Shown: positions 35,078-44,665, counted from the first letter of the stretch. The stretch: 64,000 nt of DNA from Coriobacteriaceae bacterium (GCA_902364645.1 CABJEP010000001.1:54375-118374), one strand, 5' to 3'. Notes: a model not told the origin generated them from the letters alone. Translations and numbers: made by a program.

Positions 35078-35110
35078 AAACTCATCTCGCCTTATCGCGC
35101 GACGCGTATG

Positions 35111-37381
35111 TTACTTGCGCTTGCCGCCGCCGTCGCCGGGGCGACGGGAGCTGCCACCGTGCTTGCCGCCACGGCTGTTGCCATAGCTGCCACGGTTATC
35201 GCGACCGCCGGCACGGCCGCCACGGGAACCGGCCTGGTTGCCGCCGCGACCACCACGGTAGCCGCCGCGACGCTCCTCGCGGGTGTCGTCGTAGTTGCGC
35301 CAGTCATCGCGACGATCGCGGCTGGCACGCGGGTCGCGACGATCGCGCGACTCATTCGAACGACCGGCGCCGCTGCGGCCACCGTTGCCACGAGCGCCCT
35401 CGCGACGCTCACCACCGCGGCCGCCCTCGCGGCCTCCGCGCTCGTCAAAGCGCTTGCCGCCGCGGGACTCGCCGCCGCGGGTACCACGCTCGTCACGCGA
35501 ACCACGGCCTTCGCCGCCGCGACGCCCATCACGGCCACCGCGCTCGTCATCACGACCGGAACGACGGCGGTCGCCCGCACCGCGCTTGCCACCGCGCGAA
35601 CCGCGGCCCTCGTCCTCGCGCTCGACACGACGACGGCCACCGCGATCCTCATCCTCTCGACGGCGGCGATGCGCCTCGCCCTGGAACTGCTTGGCACGAC
35701 GCTCGGCACGGTTACCGCGCGCAGGCTGCTCAGCGGCACCAGCACCAGCGCGCTCCTCGGCAGCCACCTCGCGGGCCACGCTCTCCACAGCCTCGTCCAC
35801 GCAAGCCTGAACGCCCTCGCGCACGCGGGTCTTGCCGCCACGCTTGGGACGACTCGGGCGCTCGCCGTCGCTGCGGCGCTCGTCGCGACCGCGGTTGGAA
35901 CGACCGGCCACATCGCCGTAATCGTCGCCGTTGCGCTTGCCGTCGCGACGCGCCTGCTCAAGCTTCTTCTTGCTCTTGGACTTGCCACGCTTGGTCTTCT
36001 TCTTCACCTTAAAGGCCGCAGGGTCGCGCTCGGGATCAACCGCGGGCGGATTGGGACCCACATTCAGACCGCCGGCCTCGTAGATGTCGGCGGTCTTGTC
36101 CATGAGCTTCTCGATCTCGTAGAACTCGTCCACGTCCTGCTCGGTCACAAACGTAATGGCCCAGCCCAGCTCGCCGGCGCGGCCCGTACGGCCAATACGG
36201 TGGATGTAGTCGGTCGGCTCGGCCGGCACGTCAAAGTTCACGACGTAGCGCACATCGCTAATGTCGATGCCGCGGGCGAGCACGTCGGTTGCCACCAACA
36301 CGTCGACGGTACCGTCGCGGAAGGCCGAAAGGGCACGCTCGCGCTGGGCCTGGCTGCGGTTGCCGTGAATCGCGGCGGCCTTAATGCCCTTGCGCTCCAG
36401 ACGACGGCAGCAGCTGTCGGCGCGGTGCTTGGTGCGCATAAAGACGATAGTGCGCTCCGGGCCCTCCTTTTTGAGGAACTCGGGCAGCAGGTTGTTCTTT
36501 GCCTCGATGGACACCGGGAACACAAACTGGTCGACGGTATCGGCGGTCGACGTGGCCGGCGCGATCTCCACGCGGGCCGGGTCGCTCACCAGATCGGTGA
36601 TCTCACCCACGGCCTCCTCGTCGAGGGTCGCCGAGAACAGCAGCGTCTGGCGCTCGGCCGGCGTCTCGCGCACAATGCGGCGGACGGCGGGCAAAAAGCC
36701 CATGTCAAGCATGCGGTCGGCCTCGTCGAGCACCAGCACCTTGACCTCGTCCAGGTGGCAGGCGCCCTGCTCGATCAGGTCGACCAAACGACCCGGCGTG
36801 GCGACCAGGATGTCACAGCCATACTTGAGGGCCGCAGTCTGCGGCTTGTAGCTCACGCCGCCCACGACGGTAACGGCGACATGGCCGGTGACGTCGGCAA
36901 TCTTGCTCGCAACCTCGTCGATCTGCTGGGCAAGCTCGCGCGTGGGGGTGATGACGAGCATCACGGGACCGCGACCGTTGCCCTCGGGCTTTTTAGCACC
37001 GCGACGACGGTTGCGACCGCCGCGCTCACGCACGGGCTTGGGCGGAGCGATGTGCTCCAGATTGTTCATGGTCGGCAGCAAAAAGGCGGCCGTCTTGCCG
37101 GTGCCGGTCTGGGCGGCGGCAAGCAGGTCGCGACCCTCGAGCACCACGGGGATGGAGCCGGCCTGAACGGGCGTGGGCGCCGTGTAGCCCAGATTCTCGA
37201 TAGCACGAAGCATCTCGTCGGAAAGTCCCAGCTCGTCAAAGGCGGGCAGGCTCTCGGTAGCGGACTCGACGGCCTGGGCAGCATTGGCCTCATCGGCGGC
37301 ATCGAAGGCAGCCTGGGTCATGGCCTCGCGGGTCTCGTCCAGAATCTCGGCGTCCGTGACGTCAGATACAGAATTACGCAT
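35111..37381 (-). CDS. DEAD-box RNA helicase with long RGG-rich tail
   Basis: 756 aa. Helicase core (about 40-400): Q motif, AAQTGTGKTAAFLLP (Walker A), PTRELAQQ, DEAD in VLDEADRMLDMG, LFSATLDEE, then the second lobe with VATDVLARGID and HRIGRTGRAG. The last 250 or so residues are very rich in Arg, Gly, Asp and Glu, with many RGG/RGGR clusters, like the RNA-binding tails of CsdA/RhlE/CshA-type helicases but unusually long. It probably remodels RNA in ribosome assembly or cold adaptation. Start at 37381 (AAGGA 11 nt upstream). No partner genes in its operon. Confidence 0.93.
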   Translation of the reverse strand: MRNSVSDVTDAEILDETREAMTQAAFDAADEANAAQAVESATESLPAFDELGLSDEMLRAIENLGYTAPTPVQAGSIPVVLEGRDLLAAAQTGTGKTAAFLLPTMNNLEHIAPPKPVRERGGRNRRRGAKKPEGNGRGPVMLVITPTRELAQQIDEVASKIADVTGHVAVTVVGGVSYKPQTAALKYGCDILVATPGRLVDLIEQGACHLDEVKVLVLDEADRMLDMGFLPAVRRIVRETPAERQTLLFSATLDEEAVGEITDLVSDPARVEIAPATSTADTVDQFVFPVSIEAKNNLLPEFLKKEGPERTIVFMRTKHRADSCCRRLERKGIKAAAIHGNRSQAQRERALSAFRDGTVDVLVATDVLARGIDISDVRYVVNFDVPAEPTDYIHRIGRTGRAGELGWAITFVTEQDVDEFYEIEKLMDKTADIYEAGGLNVGPNPPAVDPERDPAAFKVKKKTKRGKSKSKKKLEQARRDGKRNGDDYGDVAGRSNRGRDERRSDGERPSRPKRGGKTRVREGVQACVDEAVESVAREVAAEERAGAGAAEQPARGNRAERRAKQFQGEAHRRRREDEDRGGRRRVEREDEGRGSRGGKRGAGDRRRSGRDDERGGRDGRRGGEGRGSRDERGTRGGESRGGKRFDERGGREGGRGGERREGARGNGGRSGAGRSNESRDRRDPRASRDRRDDWRNYDDTREERRGGYRGGRGGNQAGSRGGRAGGRDNRGSYGNSRGGKHGGSSRRPGDGGGKRK

Positions 37382-37644
37382 ATGTTGTTGTTCCTTATCT
37401 GCACGCGTTATGGGCACGGCATGCAGCCGCGCGGGGCGTGCTTGGTAGTGCGCTAATACATACAAAACAGGTGCGCACAGAGAGGACGTTGCTCAGCACG
37501 CTGGCGATCGCTTTGGCAGCCCTATCACGCGCCGTCCAGACGCAGCGGCCCTAAGCGATGGAGCAGATTCGCCGCCGGTTAGTATACCCGCGCTTCGCAT
37601 GCCCCCACGTAAACCACAGATGACGGGGCGGGTCTGGGCCGATT

Positions 37645-37781
37645 GTCTCAATCTGTAACAGTTACGAGACAAAACCGGGTCTACACGTTACAGATTGAGA
37701 CGAACTCAAACATCGCAAAACATAATCTCGATCTGTAACAGTTAGAGGTCATTTTCCCCGCTAGATGTTACAGATCGAGAT
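37645..37781. repeat. Family B hairpin array, cluster 1 (2 units)
   Basis: Units at 37645-37701 and 37725-37781, each 57 bp: 15-bp arms GTCTCAATCTGTAAC / GTTACAGATTGAGAC type, 27-nt variable centre, and a 23-bp linker between units. It lies between the helicase gene and the copper promoter. The remaining 37382-37644 shows only the helicase leader. Confidence 0.95.
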
Positions 37782-37854
37782 GTTTGACATGAGCTGCCAA
37801 CGATTGAGCAGCCACCCGCATCTGTAGCGAAATGTCATACATTCTCATCTCCAC

Positions 37855-37885
37855 TGGACACCCCCAGGGGGTATGGGTGTATAGT
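37855..37885 (+). promoter_or_regulatory. copA promoter with CsoR-like operator
   Basis: TGGACA (37855-37860), a 19-nt spacer and TATAGT (37880-37885). The spacer holds the palindrome ACACCCCCAGGGGGTAT, the G/C-run type operator bound by CsoR proteins; a CsoR is encoded at the end of the operon. The long spacer is unusual for a simple sigma-A promoter. Confidence 0.7.
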
Positions 37886-37932
37886 ATCGGCAGGTTAACA
37901 ATTCAAACACTACGCCACAGAAAGGAGAAGCC

Positions 37933-40275
37933 ATGGCTCAAGATAAGTTCGATGTGGGCGGCATGACATGCGCCGCCTGTCAGGCGCACGTGGACCGTGC
38001 CGTGAGCAAGCTCGACGGCGTCCAAAGCGTCGCGGTCAACCTACTCGCCGGTTCCATGATGGTCGACTACGACCCCGCGCAGGTCTCCCCCGACGATATC
38101 TGCACCGCTGTCGACCGCGCAGGCTACTCGGCCTCGCCCGTCGATGCGGGCACCGGTGCCGCCGGCTCAAACGGCAGCACGCAAGCCAGATCCGGCGCCA
38201 CCCATATGGAATCGCCCACCAAAAAGCTAGAGGCCACTGCCTCCGCCATGCGCACCCGTCTCATCATCTCAATCATCTTTCTCATTCCGCTGTTCTACAT
38301 AGGCATGGGACACATGCTCGGCTGGCCGCTGCCCAGCATCTTCACCGACCACATCCACAGCATGACGCTCGCCCTCACCGAGCTTGTCCTGCTCATCCCC
38401 ATCGTCTACGTCAACGACGCATACTTTATCAACGGCTTCAAATCACTCGTGCACGGCGCGCCCACCATGGACGCTCTCATCGCCGTCGGCGCCACCGCCT
38501 CCATCGCTTGGTCGCTCTATGCCATGTTTATCATGGCCGACCAGCTGGCCACAGGTCAGGTGCACGAGGCCATGATGACGGGCATGGACAACCTGTATTT
38601 TGAGAGTGCGGGCACGATCCTGTCGCTCGTCACCGTGGGCAAATACCTTGAGACGCGCAGCAAGTCCAAAACCGGCGGCGCCATCGAGGCGCTGATCGAC
38701 CTGGCGCCCAAGACCGCGACCGTCGTTGCCGACGACGGTACCGAAACCACCGTCGACGTCGACAGCATCCTTCCCGGCCAGGTCCTGCGCGTGCGCCCCG
38801 GCGAGTCCATCCCCGTCGATGGCGTGGTGCTCGAGGGCAGCTCGGCCGTGGACGAGAGTGCGCTCACCGGCGAGTCCATCCCCGTGGAAAAGGTCGCCGG
38901 CAACACCGTCAACGCCGCCACGGTCAACCGCACCGGATCGTTTACCTTCCGTGCCACGCGCGTGGGCGCCGACACGTCGCTCGCCAAAATCATCCAGCTC
39001 GTCGAGGACGCCAACGCCACCAAGGCGCCCATCGCCCGCATGGCCGATAAGGTCGCCGGCGTGTTTGTGCCCGTGGTGTTCGTGATTTCGGCCGTGACCT
39101 TTGCGGCGTGGATGGCACTGACCGGCAGCATCAACGAGGCGCTCACCTCCGCCGTGGCCGTGCTGGTGATCAGCTGTCCGTGCGCACTGGGTCTGGCCAC
39201 GCCCGTCGCCATTATGGTGGGCACCGGCAAGGGCGCCGAGATGGGCATTCTGTTTAAGAGCGCCGAGGCGCTGGAGAATCTGCGCAGCGTGGGCACCGTG
39301 GTGCTCGATAAGACGGGCACGGTCACCCGCGGCAAGCCGGCCGTGACCGACATTGTGGTGGCCACGCGCGTTGACGGCTCGCCCGCCATGAGCGAAAAGG
39401 CGCTGCTCAAGCTGGCCGCCGCGTTGGAGCGCTCGAGCGAGCACCCGCTGGCCGAGGCGATTATGGCCGAGTGCGAGTCGCGCGGAATCGTCGCGCGCAT
39501 GGTCGAGGACTTTGCCGCCGTGCCTGGACGAGGCGTTACGGCGCGCGAGGGACAAAACGCCATTGCAGCCGGCAACGTACGCCTGATGGACGAGTTGGGC
39601 GTTACCGTGCCCGCGGGTCTTGCCGAGCAATTTGCCGCCGAGGGCAAAACACCGCTGTTCTTTGCCAAGAACGGCGAGCTTATCGGCACCATCGCCGTGG
39701 CTGACGAGGTCAAAGAGACGAGCGCCGGGGCCATCGCCGCGCTGCGCAAGCTCGGCGTCGACGTGCGCATGCTCACCGGCGACAACCGCGTGACGGCCGA
39801 GGCCATCGCCCGCCGCGTGGGGCTGAGCAGCGAACAGGTCATCGCCGACGTCCTCCCCGCCGACAAGGAACGCCACGTGCGCGAGCTGCAGGATGCGGGC
39901 GGCAAGGTCGCCATGGTGGGCGACGGCATCAACGACTCCCCCGCCCTGGCGCGCGCCGACGTGGGCCTTGCGATCGGCACCGGCGCCGACATCGCCAAAG
40001 AAGGGGCAGATGTGGTGCTCATGCGCAGCGACCTCATGGATGCTGCGCGCGCCATCGAGCTGTCACGTGCCACAATCCGCAACATCAAGCAGGACCTGTT
40101 CTGGGCGCTGTTCTACAACGGCATCGGCATTCCGCTGGCGGCGGGCGTGTTCTTCCCCCTCACCGGTTGGCAGCTCTCGCCGATGTTCGGCGCCGCGGCC
40201 ATGAGCCTATCGAGTGTCTGCGTCGTAAGCAATGCGCTGCGCCTGAAATCCTTTAAGCCTAAAGTGGCAAAATAG
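37933..40275 (+). CDS. copA: Copper-exporting P1B-type ATPase
   Basis: 780 aa membrane pump expelling Cu(I). One N-terminal metal-binding domain with [12 protein letters not shown] (residues 8-19), then about eight spans. Motifs: actuator TGES, CPC in [12 protein letters not shown] (transport site), phosphorylation [11 protein letters not shown] in [10 protein letters not shown], nucleotide-binding MLTGDNR and hinge [20 protein letters not shown] 7 nt before the ATG. First gene of copA-copZ-csoR. The CPC and single HMA domain fit Cu(I)/Ag(I) specificity. Confidence 0.96.
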   Translation: MAQDKFDVGGMTCAACQAHVDRAVSKLDGVQSVAVNLLAGSMMVDYDPAQVSPDDICTAVDRAGYSASPVDAGTGAAGSNGSTQARSGATHMESPTKKLEATASAMRTRLIISIIFLIPLFYIGMGHMLGWPLPSIFTDHIHSMTLALTELVLLIPIVYVNDAYFINGFKSLVHGAPTMDALIAVGATASIAWSLYAMFIMADQLATGQVHEAMMTGMDNLYFESAGTILSLVTVGKYLETRSKSKTGGAIEALIDLAPKTATVVADDGTETTVDVDSILPGQVLRVRPGESIPVDGVVLEGSSAVDESALTGESIPVEKVAGNTVNAATVNRTGSFTFRATRVGADTSLAKIIQLVEDANATKAPIARMADKVAGVFVPVVFVISAVTFAAWMALTGSINEALTSAVAVLVISCPCALGLATPVAIMVGTGKGAEMGILFKSAEALENLRSVGTVVLDKTGTVTRGKPAVTDIVVATRVDGSPAMSEKALLKLAAALERSSEHPLAEAIMAECESRGIVARMVEDFAAVPGRGVTAREGQNAIAAGNVRLMDELGVTVPAGLAEQFAAEGKTPLFFAKNGELIGTIAVADEVKETSAGAIAALRKLGVDVRMLTGDNRVTAEAIARRVGLSSEQVIADVLPADKERHVRELQDAGGKVAMVGDGINDSPALARADVGLAIGTGADIAKEGADVVLMRSDLMDAARAIELSRATIRNIKQDLFWALFYNGIGIPLAAGVFFPLTGWQLSPMFGAAAMSLSSVCVVSNALRLKSFKPKVAK

Positions 40276-40311
40276 GCTCACCATTAAGTCCATTTAGAAC
40301 GGGTTTTCCAG

Positions 40312-40389
40312 GTGCCCGAGATTGACCTGAAAGAGGAGCGACGCGTACTTTGGTACGCGAGCGACGGCTTGAAGGTCAAGGTCGGGTGC
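40312..40389 (+). promoter_or_regulatory. Long imperfect hairpin between copA and copZ
   Basis: CCCGAGATTGACCT on the left pairs with AGGTCAAGGTCGGG on the right, closing on CGCGTAC-TTTG-GTACGCG. About 78 nt in all. Probably controls mRNA processing or the ratio of pump to chaperone; no T-run follows. Confidence 0.6.
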
Positions 40390-40422
40390 TTGGGAAAGCC
40401 GACACAACAGAGAGGAATACCA

Positions 40423-40644
40423 ATGCGTTACACGATTAAGACTTCGGGCCTTATGTGCGGTCACTGCGACGCTACTGTCGAGACGGCACTGCTCAACGTG
40501 GCCGGCGTGACCGACGCCGACGCCGATCACGAGACCCAGACCGTCCAGGTGGAGTGCGCCGACACCGTGACCGCCGAGCAGCTCGCCGCCGCCGTCGAGG
40601 GCGCCGGCGAGAAGTTCCACGCCCTGTCCGTAACCGCCGCGTAA
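40423..40644 (+). CDS. copZ: Copper chaperone CopZ-like (HMA domain)
   Basis: 73 aa, one heavy-metal-associated domain with the Cu-binding GLMCGHCDATVE (CxxC). It hands Cu(I) to CopA in the cytosol. Start at 40423 with AGAGGAA 6 nt upstream; an open extension to 40312 runs through the hairpin and is not believed. Between copA and csoR. Confidence 0.92.
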   Translation: MRYTIKTSGLMCGHCDATVETALLNVAGVTDADADHETQTVQVECADTVTAEQLAAAVEGAGEKFHALSVTAA

Positions 40645-40682
40645 CGACCCACGCGTACCCCGACCAGAAACGAGGACCCGCC

Positions 40683-40955
40683 ATGATGGCAGACCATAAA
40701 TCGGTGACCCGCATGCTCAAGACGGCACGCGGTCAGATCGACGGCATCCTGCGGATGGTCGAGGAGGACCGCTACTGCGTCGATATTTCCACGCAGCTCA
40801 TGGCCACACAGGCGCTCATTGCGCGCATCAACGCCGACGTGCTCAAGGCGCATATCGAGGGCTGCGTGACTTCGGCAATCGAATCGGGCGACGAAGACCT
40901 CAAAGCCGCCAAGCTCGCCGAGATCGAACGCGTCGTCGACAAGCTCTCCAAGTAA
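40683..40955 (+). CDS. csoR: CsoR-type copper-sensing repressor
   Basis: 90 aa all-helical repressor. Copper ligands Cys32, His57 and Cys61 are present with the spacing of Mycobacterium CsoR (25 and 4 residues apart), so it is a copper sensor and not an RcnR or FrmR type. Expected to bind the G/C-run palindrome ahead of copA and release it on Cu(I) binding. ATG at 40683 (GAGGA upstream), 38 nt after copZ. Confidence 0.93.
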   Translation: MMADHKSVTRMLKTARGQIDGILRMVEEDRYCVDISTQLMATQALIARINADVLKAHIEGCVTSAIESGDEDLKAAKLAEIERVVDKLSK

Positions 40956-40961
40956 TTGGGG

Positions 40962-41050
40962 CATTGGGGACAGACTTCTTTGCACCATCTTGGTGTATCG
41001 GGGACGGGTATGTTTTGCACCACCTTGGTGTAGATTAACCTGTCCCCCTT
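40962..41050. repeat. GGGGACAG / TTGCACCA dispersed-repeat remnant
   Basis: Contains GGGGACAGACTTCTTTGCACC, GGGGACGGGT and TTGCACCACCTTGGTG followed by TAGATTAACCTGTCCCC. Pieces recur near 34911-35040 (GGTGCAGATTAACCTG). Short internal hairpins; no gene. Confidence 0.6.
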
Positions 41051-41102
41051 GCTCTAAATCGGGTATAAAGGCGTGCAGCATATCGAACGAAAGGCAATTT
41101 GC

Positions 41103-41576
41103 ATGAATGACTTTATGAAGGGTCGCAATGGTGCTGACGAGCTCACCATCGTGATGGGCTTTGCTGGAATCGTCATCGCGATGATCGGTTCGATGGCTCG
41201 TATCCAGTGGCTCAGCTGGATCGCCATCGCCGTGATCGTGCTCGGCGTGCTGCGTGGCCTGTCCAAGAATATCGACGCACGTCGCAAGGAGAACGCGGCC
41301 TTTGTCGCCGCGACCGCGAACGTCCCCGGCTTGGGCAAATTCGTCGCCAGTTTGGGCGGCGGCGCTGCGGCGTCCAACGCCTCGCGCGCAGCCGGAACGA
41401 GCAAGGAAGACTTTGAGCGCGCCAAACGCACGGCCAAGAAGATGTGGAAGGGCCGTAAGACCACGGCATACCTCAAGTGCCCCAACTGTGGCCAGATGCT
41501 CTCCGTCCCCAAGGGCAAAGGCAAGATCCGCGTCACCTGCCCCAAGTGCCACGCCAAGATGGAAACCCGCTCCTAG
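41103..41576 (+). CDS. Small membrane protein with C-terminal zinc ribbon
   Basis: 157 aa. Two hydrophobic spans (about 14-32 and 36-52) near the N-terminus, a basic/Ala-rich middle, and a C-terminal zinc ribbon CPNCGQ ... CPKCHAK (about 127-150). ATG at 41103; AAAGG about 10 nt upstream. No named family recognised; similar architecture is common in Actinobacteria and Firmicutes. Monocistronic, convergent with the amidohydrolase gene across a terminator. Confidence 0.8.
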   Translation: MNDFMKGRNGADELTIVMGFAGIVIAMIGSMARIQWLSWIAIAVIVLGVLRGLSKNIDARRKENAAFVAATANVPGLGKFVASLGGGAAASNASRAAGTSKEDFERAKRTAKKMWKGRKTTAYLKCPNCGQMLSVPKGKGKIRVTCPKCHAKMETRS

Positions 41577-41638
41577 CGCCCGCACACGGGACAAATTAAT
41601 CAGGTTTGTTTGTCCCAAATCTTAAGTATTTGTTCGAT

Positions 41639-41676
41639 AAAAAAGCCGAGGCCTCGTGTTGAGACCTCGGCTTTTT
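41639..41676. terminator. Bidirectional terminator
   Basis: AAAAAAGCCGAGG / CCTCGGCTTTTT with a 13-nt loop between convergent genes. A smaller GGGACAAA/TTTGTCCC palindrome lies just before it (41588-41616). Confidence 0.9.
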
Positions 41677-41709
41677 GTATGCGGCAACGGAGCTGTCCCT
41701 TTGACTCGT

Positions 41710-43080
41710 CTACGCCACACCGTCGCGGGCAAGCTCCTCGGCCAACGCCTCGGCAGGCATGGCCATAATCGCGTCGAGCTCGGCGTCCACCTCGGGAATA
41801 CGCTTCACCTTGAGTTTGCGCACCAGATCACCACGGCACATCACGTACGTCGGCTCACGCAGTGCGCACAGATCATCGAGCGGGTTCTTGCGCGTTACCA
41901 AGATATCGGCAGCCTTGCCGCACTCGATCGTACCGGTCTCGCCGCCCAGCCCCAGCAGCTCGGCATTGACCTGCGTGGCCGTATGCAGCGCAAAGGCATT
42001 ACTCACGCCCACGTACTTGGCAAAATAGGCTACCTCGCGCCACATGTCGTACTGCGTCACGAACGGACAGCTTGAGTCCGTGCCCAGGCCCACCTTAACG
42101 CCAGCTTCCAGTGCGGCGCGAGCGCTCTCGATAATACCCGAGCACACGATATCGCCGTTCTTCTTTTGCGTATCGGTCGAATGGGTCTTCTCCGGGTCGA
42201 GCAGCACAAACGGCAGCGCCGGGCTGATTGTGCAGGTAACGCTCGGTGCACGCCCCTCAAGCTGCGTCCCAGCGGCGCCGCGGTACAGATCCAAGATTTC
42301 GGGAGTCATCGGGGCACCGTGCTCGATCGTATCGACGCCGGCCTCAAGCGCGGCCTTCACGCCTTCGGTGCTCTCGACATGGGCCATAACCGACAGGCCC
42401 ACCTCGTGCGCCGCCTTGCACGCCGCTGCGGCAACCTCCACCGGCATACGCAGCACGCCCGGCTCGCCCACCTCGGTCGCATCGAACACACCGCCCGTTA
42501 CGAACAGCTTAATGACGTCGGCACCGCGCGCGTACAGGTCGCGCACCTGCTCGACTGCCTCGACGGGGCTATTTGCCACCTGAGCAAACAGCCCCGCGCC
42601 ATGGCCGCCCGGCACCGTGACGCCCGTTCCCGGTGCTACCAGGCGCGGACCCTGATACTTGCCGGCATCGATAGCATCGCGCACAGCAAGATCGGCAAAC
42701 AGAGGATCGCCCGCGCCGCGCACCGTGGTCACGCCGCTTGCCAGCTGCTGCTGGGCACTGCCCTTGAGGATGCGGCGGACGATGGCACGGCCCACGGGAT
42801 TATCGAGCTTCTTCATCAGCGCGCCCGCATCGCCGGCCGAGACAGGCTTGCCCGAGCCGCACAGGTGCACGTGCATATTGATGAGGCCCGGCATGAGATA
42901 CGCACCGCCCAGGTCGATGATCTCGGCACCCGCTGGAGCTTGGGCCACGGCGCTCGGTCCCATCCAGGTGATGATGCCACGCTCGACGACCACGGCCATA
43001 TCGGGCTGCGGCTCCATATGCTCCGAGCCATCCAGAACGGTCGCATTGATAAACAACGTGGGACGATCGGCAGTCGTCAT
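41710..43080 (-). CDS. Amidohydrolase family protein (imidazolonepropionase-like)
   Basis: 456 aa metal-dependent hydrolase. Metal-binding HVHL near residue 62 (LINMHVHLCGSG), central PGTGVTVPGGHGAG, His motifs in MAHVESTEG and IEHGAPM, and the catalytic Asp in GLGTDSSCPF. C-terminal GGETGTIECGKAADILV is typical of the Xaa-Pro dipeptidase/imidazolonepropionase-like group. Start at 43080 after GGAGGAG. Substrate unknown; no pathway neighbours. Preceded by a four-unit hairpin array. Confidence 0.87.
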   Translation of the reverse strand: MTTADRPTLFINATVLDGSEHMEPQPDMAVVVERGIITWMGPSAVAQAPAGAEIIDLGGAYLMPGLINMHVHLCGSGKPVSAGDAGALMKKLDNPVGRAIVRRILKGSAQQQLASGVTTVRGAGDPLFADLAVRDAIDAGKYQGPRLVAPGTGVTVPGGHGAGLFAQVANSPVEAVEQVRDLYARGADVIKLFVTGGVFDATEVGEPGVLRMPVEVAAAACKAAHEVGLSVMAHVESTEGVKAALEAGVDTIEHGAPMTPEILDLYRGAAGTQLEGRAPSVTCTISPALPFVLLDPEKTHSTDTQKKNGDIVCSGIIESARAALEAGVKVGLGTDSSCPFVTQYDMWREVAYFAKYVGVSNAFALHTATQVNAELLGLGGETGTIECGKAADILVTRKNPLDDLCALREPTYVMCRGDLVRKLKVKRIPEVDAELDAIMAMPAEALAEELARDGVA

Positions 43081-43229
43081 ATCGAGCTCCTCCCCCTCAG
43101 AAAACTTGAACATTTGTCCATTATTATCCAGCGTGGCAGGATTGCTGCGGACATATCGGTTAACGGAGGGAAGAGAGGATGTGGGAGACGGAATACGTTG
43201 CAGTCCCACCCCAGCGACACCAGGGAAAT

Positions 43230-43527
43230 GTCTCGATCTGTAACAGGTAGACCGTCTTTAACCTTCCAAATGTTACAGATCAAGATCTTTCGGCACCGCG
43301 TCCAACCTTTGTCTCAATCTGTAACAGTTTGGTCGAATTTTGGCCGTTAGATGTTACAGATCGAGATATTCTCCAGCCCTGTCGTCAAACGTCTAAATCT
43401 GTAACAGGTAGACAGGTTTTCGGCCTCTAGACGTTACAGATTGAGATCTTTTAGCGGCAGCCAACCTTCTGTCTCGATCTGTAACAGTTGCGAGGCCAAA
43501 CGGCCCCTTGTTGTTACAGATTGAGAC
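43230..43527. repeat. Family B hairpin array, cluster 2 (4 units)
   Basis: Units at 43230-43286, 43311-43367, 43391-43447 and 43471-43527. Every unit is 57 bp with 15-bp arms and a 27-nt centre; linkers are 24, 23 and 23 bp. Fills most of the gap between the amidohydrolase start and the end of the AbiEi/endonuclease-like gene. Confidence 0.96.
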
Positions 43528-43568
43528 GAACTCGTCCGGAACAACCACATCCGCGTTAGTCGTACCCC

Positions 43569-44645
43569 TCAGCGCCCATACCACTGCCGCTTCCATTGCT
43601 CAGCAAAATCGGCCCGCTGTGGAATACCCGCCAGCCTCATTTTCTCGACCAGCTTCACCGGATCTTTGAGTTCGTTAAACGTGAACCGAAGCACCTTGTG
43701 CCCGAGCATTGTCAGATGAGATTCCCGCTGACGCTCTGCCACGAACGGGTCGACCGACTCCCGACCCTCGCCGTTCTGCAAGGTATACTTCCCCTTTCCG
43801 TCGAGCTCGCCGATGACACATGTCCCGTCCTCGAGCCTCCAGAAATAATCGACCCGAAACACCTGGCTCGAATTGAGCGGATCGCGAAACTCCACCTGCA
43901 ACTCCGGAACCGGAAAGCCGTATGCAATAAAGAATGCTCGGAACCGAGACTCGCCACCATTTTCGGACAGGCCATCTGCATGCGACGCAATCACCTGAGC
44001 TCTGCGATACCCGCGCCTGCCCTCGCAATCGGCGCGGAGGCGCTCGCACAAATCCCCACGTGATACACCTTTCGCCCGCAGTGCAGAATCGGCAATCGCC
44101 AACCCGTAGGAGAACGGCGCACGCAGCAAGCAATCCTCCACCGTGCGCCAAAACGACGTTACCCGCACGCCATCAACGCGCTCGAGCGCGCCCGCCATCT
44201 GTGGACGCAACAACCTGCACCCGCTGCTCAACGTCACTGAACAGCCCGTCTTAACAAGAAAACGCGGCCCGAGTAGATCATTCGGCACCTCCAGACCCCA
44301 CAAAAGCGCCGCGTCATAGCCCCAAAACGCCCAATCGGGATGAAACTCTGCAAGCCCTTTGATAGTACGCAGTGCTCGCTCCGCCGGTGTCAACGCATCC
44401 CAATCATGTTGAAAACAGAACAGGTACGGCTCGGGCTCCGCGATATCATCGGTTCCAACATGGCGCCGCAGCCACATGAGCTCGGTATTGTCATGCGTTG
44501 CGAGCAGCGCACCTTGCTCGGTCGCCTCCGTGAGCCGCGCGAGCATCCTATTCCGCGCCAACGTGTTGCGAGTCGTATGCTTGTGCTTGAAAACGGTATT
44601 AGACACTTCCATCACCACCACATCGGACAAATGAACCATCGTCAC
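43569..44645 (-). CDS. AbiEi-like / DUF559-type endonuclease-domain protein
   Basis: 358 aa. N-terminal half has features of AbiEi-type winged-helix proteins (AFWGYDAALLWGLEVP, FWRTVEDCLLRAPFSYGLAIADSALR). The C-terminal half resembles a Vsr/DUF559 PD-(D/E)XK fold: FRVDYFWRLEDGTCVIGELDGKGKY (key D, E and K) followed by RQRESHLTMLGHKVLRFTFNEL. The GTG at 44645 has GGAGG 5 nt before; ATG 44639 is possible. It could be an antitoxin-like regulator with nuclease fold or a stand-alone defence or repair protein; no toxin gene is adjacent. Flanked on both sides by family B hairpins, and the leader runs out of cluster 3. Confidence 0.72.
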   Translation of the reverse strand: MTMVHLSDVVVMEVSNTVFKHKHTTRNTLARNRMLARLTEATEQGALLATHDNTELMWLRRHVGTDDIAEPEPYLFCFQHDWDALTPAERALRTIKGLAEFHPDWAFWGYDAALLWGLEVPNDLLGPRFLVKTGCSVTLSSGCRLLRPQMAGALERVDGVRVTSFWRTVEDCLLRAPFSYGLAIADSALRAKGVSRGDLCERLRADCEGRRGYRRAQVIASHADGLSENGGESRFRAFFIAYGFPVPELQVEFRDPLNSSQVFRVDYFWRLEDGTCVIGELDGKGKYTLQNGEGRESVDPFVAERQRESHLTMLGHKVLRFTFNELKDPVKLVEKMRLAGIPQRADFAEQWKRQWYGR

Positions 44646-44665
44646 CGTTGCCTCCGCCGACAAAT

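Noticed and set aside
35108..37456. Long plus-strand frame opposite the DEAD-box helicase
   Set aside because: Ala/Thr/Val-only composition is the antisense shadow of the Arg/Gly-rich tail; the minus strand has clear helicase motifs.
40423..40955. Longer CsoR protein starting at 40455
   Set aside because: The extra N-terminal part lies in another frame of copZ and is Arg-rich shadow; the ATG at 40683 has a ribosome site.
43230..43527. CRISPR array
   Set aside because: Regular spacing at first suggests one, but the conserved parts alternate in orientation (arm and inverted arm), the arms are only 15 bp, and no cas genes are near.
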